From Acidiluteibacter sp963716125 (GTDB lineage: Bacteria > Bacteroidota > Bacteroidia > Flavobacteriales_E > Vicingaceae): a stretch of 64,000 nt of DNA. A program made the position numbers and the translations under genes. The stretch is taken from contig OY970294.1 in NCBI GenBank assembly GCA_963716125.1, positions 2,542,001 through 2,606,000 of the forward strand, in the 5' to 3' direction. A model generated the notes under the pieces. The model was not told where the DNA came from, did not search any database, and was given only the letters and a program-made list of their open reading frames with translations. Each line of letters begins with the position of its first letter. The stretch's first letter is position 1. Shown here piece by piece: positions 60,856 through 64,000 of this stretch.

Positions 60856-62390
60856 AATCTAAAATAATTGACTTTAAATCTATCGTCCAAGTGTAAGTTT
60901 GATTAGTTGTGCCAAGCGGACTGTATTGACCTTGTACTCGATTTTGATTACTTGCTGCGGGCTGACCTGTTACCATTCCCATTGCTCTTGAAATGACACT
61001 CGCACTTGAAATTGTATAACTATCAGTTAATTGAACTACAGCAGAATCTCCGTATCGAGTAATATTCATTGTAACTGAACCACGGGCGAACTCTGAAAGA
61101 TTACCCATAGCCAACGATGTTTTATGATACGAAAGACTATTGAAAAGCCCTGCATTATCAGGGCTATATGGGACACTATAAATTTCGGTTTGATTATCAG
61201 CCAATTTACCATCCGCAATGTCTTGTCGCATTTGAGCATAACCTCTCGCTGCGGTTAGAGATCGCATTAAACCTTGGGTCATTGGATTTGAAGCATCAAA
61301 ATTTCTTTTTTCAGGCCCCGTTCCCGTAGCAAATTCGCCCATCAACATCAAAAGAGTTTCTGTTTCGCCTTGTTGCATAAAATCTTGCTTCTCTGTCTCA
61401 CTCATTTTAAGCAGTTCATTAGGATCATAACCAAGATTTTTTGCGGTTCCGCCAAACCAACGCTGTATGGAATTATAGGTAACAACATTATTATCTTGGT
61501 TCATATAATTAGGATATGAATTTGTACTCAACCCATCAAGACTTATGTTATTAAATTTTTCTGCTTTAGGAGTGGCTGTTGCTGTAACTTCTATCGAATC
61601 AAAAGAAGCTGTATAAGTCTTTCCATCATCTCCAACGAACGTATCGCCTTTTTTAACAGGGTCGCCACCGCCATTATCCAAACCTCCATCAGGGTCAGTA
61701 TTCATAATGGGATTATTCTGAACGTAATTGTAAGAATTTAGCCAACTTCGACTGCTTGCCATTGGGTCAACAGATATGAATCTACAAGTCCAAGCGGCGT
61801 AATACCTTGCACCATAATAATAAAGACCAGACTCTGCATCTTTTTCTTTGCCAACGTATCTATATCTGGTCTTATCAACAGTTCTTAATACACTATCACC
61901 AAAAGGATAATATTCCTCTTTGGCAATTAAAGTTCCTGTAGTACTTAATTGCAATGTATTTGAACCCAAATGGTTTTGGATGTAATAAATTTTTGATTCG
62001 CCTAAACTGTCAAAATCATAACCATCGTAAACCGTTGCAACTTTTGCTGCATTCTCGCTTATATGGCTTATAGTTTGCTCATTTTGGCTGTTGTAGCGAT
62101 GCTCGAAAATACCATCAATATAAACAATCACCTCATAGCTACCACCTGCGGTTCTGATGTATTTTTTTATTCTTTGTCCACTGCTGTCATATAAATAATG
62201 CGCATATACTGTTGGTTCAGCATCATTTATTTGATTGGCATAACTTTTTAATTGGTCTTTATTATCCCACTGGTATTTTCGATTTTCATTGGCTGTAATT
62301 CTGTTACCATTCCCATCATAAGTAAATGCAGTTGGCGTTTGACTTACAGTAATACCATTTAAGATATTGGCTGTGTAATTAAATAATCTT

Positions 62391-63462
62391 GGCTCTAGTT
62401 TAATTCAGCTATTATTTGTATATTGTGTGTATGAAAACAGAAAAGCTTAAAGACCAAATACTCTCTCTGCCAATTAAACAACGTGAGCGTTTGTTGAAGG
62501 AGATTGAAGATTCAACTAAAGAGATTAACCTGTCTGCGATTGTTTCACGTCAGCATGAGTTTAATAACAAACTCGGAGCCTGTCCTCATTGTTCTCATTC
62601 TAAGTATGTTCGTTTTGGGATTGACAAAGGAGCACAGCGCTACAAATGCAAGTCTTGCCAAAGAAGTTTTACGGAGTATACAGGTACTTGGATGGCAGGG
62701 CTGCAAAGAAAAGACAAGATTGTTGATTATCTTAAACTAATGGTTGAAGAAAAAAGTCTTGACAAAATTGTTTCGATTTTGGGTATTAATAAGAAAACAG
62801 CCTTTGATTGGCGCCACAAGATATTGTCTTCAGTTGACGCAGATGACGGAGAGCCCTTCATTGGTATCACAGAAAGTGATGAGACCTTTTTCCTCAAATC
62901 TGAAAAAGGGATGAAGGTTAAAAATCGAGAACCAAGGAAAAGAGGCGGTAAGTCAAGCAAAAGGGGTGTAAGCAATGATCAGGTTGCGGTCATCGTGACT
63001 CAAGACAGAAAGTCAATGCTAAATCTGAGTGTAGCTACACTTGGACGGATTAGAAAGATTGATATTAAAAATGCTATTGGCAATCGCATAAAAAAAGGGA
63101 GCACAATTTTGTGTAGTGATTCTCACCACAGTTATAAAGGCTTCGCTAAAGACACCAAAATTGAGTTTCATCCGGTAAATGTTTCCAGGGGAGAAAGAGT
63201 AAAAGGAGCGTTTCATGTACAGCATGTAAACTCAACGCACAATAAAATAAAGAAGTGGATTGGAAATACATTCTGGGGCGTGTCTACTAAATACCTGCAA
63301 CAATACCTAAATTGGCATATTATAAAAGAAAAAATAAAATCAAACAAGGATATTACCCTTGCTTTCGCAAAGCAGATAGTTGTTGCGGGAGCTCTGGAGC
63401 GCTTTGTTCAAATCCAACCAAACTATAAAACACTATTATCAACGCAGTGCTAAACTAGAGCC
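62391..63462 (+). mobile_element. IS1595-family insertion sequence, copy 3 (1,072 bp)
   Basis: Same 12-bp ends. Target duplication ATAATCTT on both sides (62383-62390, 63463-63470). Removing the IS and one duplication restores the Rhs frame exactly (GGNAFTRL-FNYTAN), so the insertion is recent. In direct orientation with copy 2, 2.75 kb away. Confidence 0.95.
62431..63453 (+). CDS. IS1595-family transposase, copy 3
   Basis: 340 residues, full length and apparently intact: all zinc-ribbon cysteines, both catalytic Asp and the Asn/Lys block. It shares Gln17 and Arg in QDRKS with copy 2, so copies 2 and 3 are sisters. Confidence 0.93.
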   Translation: MKTEKLKDQILSLPIKQRERLLKEIEDSTKEINLSAIVSRQHEFNNKLGACPHCSHSKYVRFGIDKGAQRYKCKSCQRSFTEYTGTWMAGLQRKDKIVDYLKLMVEEKSLDKIVSILGINKKTAFDWRHKILSSVDADDGEPFIGITESDETFFLKSEKGMKVKNREPRKRGGKSSKRGVSNDQVAVIVTQDRKSMLNLSVATLGRIRKIDIKNAIGNRIKKGSTILCSDSHHSYKGFAKDTKIEFHPVNVSRGERVKGAFHVQHVNSTHNKIKKWIGNTFWGVSTKYLQQYLNWHIIKEKIKSNKDITLAFAKQIVVAGALERFVQIQPNYKTLLSTQC

Positions 63463-63660
63463 ATAATCTTGTAAAAGCATTGCCTCCTGTTTGTTGCATA
63501 TTTAGCACGTTACCTACTTTATCATAAGTATAGCTTCGATTATAAGCTCGTACATTAGAAGCATTGGGTGCGCCTACTTTGGGGGCATCTTGCCATCTGT
63601 AGCTTTCTGCATTAGTTTGGCTTTCTCTACCTGAAGCAGTTTTTAATCTATTAATAGCAT

Positions 63661-63707
63661 CCCTTCGACTTCGTTTTTCGCAAAATTGCGAAAAACTTCG
63701 CTCTGGG
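63661..63707. repeat. Palindromic mini-element inserted in frame in the Rhs gene
   Basis: 47 bp: CCCTTCGACTTCG, a 10-bp perfect inverted repeat TTTTTCGCAA-AA-TTGCGAAAAA, then CTTCGCTCTGGG. It encodes the out-of-place residues PERSFSQFCEKRSRR between NQYTVVY and DAINRLKTASG, where YD repeats normally continue without a break. The outer part resembles the 20-bp palindrome CCCTTCGACTTCGCTCAGGG, with a 27-bp (nine-codon) palindrome nested in it. Confidence 0.75.
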
Positions 63708-64000
63708 TAAACTACAGTGTATTGGTTATCCAATTTATTTGCACCTAATGCACTACCGCTAATACCGCAGTCTGGTGTTCGGTTCTTTTTCTTTAGAATG
63801 TTTCCGTTTAAATCGTATTCATACCCCAAATCTTGTCGGTTGGTGCCGTTGCTAAATGCATAAGTACGCATGCTTGTATTTTCAGAATAGGTATATTTTT
63901 CGGTTTTCATTCGTAACAATCGAAAGTTTATAGGATTGTAAGTATAGCGGTTCATCACTCCATTTCCAAAGCTAATCAATATTCGCTGTCCTTTGGCGTC

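Larger units (their letters stand above)
60836..64000 (-). pseudogene. Rhs/YD-repeat polymorphic toxin, C-terminal part, split by an IS
   Basis: The frame enters at the right edge (DAKGQRILISFGNG), carries YD-repeat text (YEYDLNGNILKKKNR, SYTYDKVGNVLNM) to GGNAFTRL, is broken by the IS at 62391-63462, and continues in frame (FNYTANILNGITVSQ, FTYDGNGNRI, YLYDSSGQRIKKY). Then comes the Rhs core: GSNTLQLSTTGTLIAKEEYYPFGD, GKEKDAESGLYYYGARYY, RFISVDPMA, NSYNYVQNNPIMNTDPDGG. After that a toxin-like domain of about 270 residues, ending IDLKSIILDYDSINR, matches nothing I recognise. A frame that appears to start at 62131 (GTG) is only part of this gene. Confidence 0.88.

Noticed and set aside
60836..62131. 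Rhs gene starting at MIVYIDG (GTG)
   Set aside because: Coding continues in frame upstream to the IS and beyond, so this start is only the first Val/Met after the interruption chosen by eye.

Overview
The window comes from an AT-rich member of the Bacteroidota. The evidence is type IX secretion (T9SS) C-terminal sorting domains, PorP/SprF, gliding-motility-type C-terminal domains, signal peptides cleaved at an Ala-Gln site, TAnnTTTG-type -7 promoter elements and few Shine-Dalgarno sequences. Genus cannot be fixed from sequence alone. I saw no rRNA, tRNA or CRISPR array. The window cuts a gene at each end (hmuV at the left, an Rhs gene at the right).

Layout. 1-5846 (+): a haem-acquisition operon: hmuV, hmuS, TonB-dependent receptor, HmuY-like lipoprotein, ChaN-like lipoprotein. 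5847-18025: a tandem array (- strand) of five bicistronic units of about 1.99 kb. Each unit has a 122-codon ORF with a T9SS sorting domain, overlapping a roughly 507-residue delta-60-repeat surface protein. One copy is frameshifted, one is broken by an IS1595-family element, and four collapsed relics and many spacer repeats lie between or beside the units. 18026-28336 (-): nucleoid-associated protein, then a likely operon of alpha-2-macroglobulin, TMEM175-like channel, coiled-coil lipoprotein and PBP1C. 28631-28803: a MITE-like element. 28860-40755 (-): OmpA/PD40 protein, PorP/SprF and two giant HYR-type adhesins with CHU_C-type ends, which share a nearly identical tract of about 950 bp.

40795-44725 (+): ClC channel, short SSB, a second MITE-like element, a TonB-C-like secreted protein and a nitronate monooxygenase-like flavoprotein. 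44758-47381: a decayed glycosyltransferase with nonsense codons and an IS. 47565-50014: outer-membrane barrel, DCC oxidoreductase, 4-TM protein, SGNH hydrolase. 50011-55371 (-): a tight five-gene operon: sodium/solute symporter, GNAT acetyltransferase, M20 amidohydrolase and two fold-III PLP racemases. 55454-58013 (-): two lipoproteins and a class V aminotransferase. 58263-64000 (-): an Rhs polymorphic-toxin locus. The Rhs frame, interrupted by an IS, is followed by a candidate immunity lipoprotein and a series of small ORFs that look like orphan toxin-tip/immunity cassettes, one of them also split by the same IS.

Most interesting. The 6-18 kb array looks like a diversification locus. Unit types alternate (1-2-1-2-1), a short hypervariable segment lies between two conserved cysteines, one copy has a run of ten G residues in its coding strand and another has lost one base in a homopolymer. 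Every copy carries an 11-bp hairpin over the signal-peptide cleavage site whose two arms have changed together between paralogues. The Rhs cassette string at the right end is the second area worth attention.
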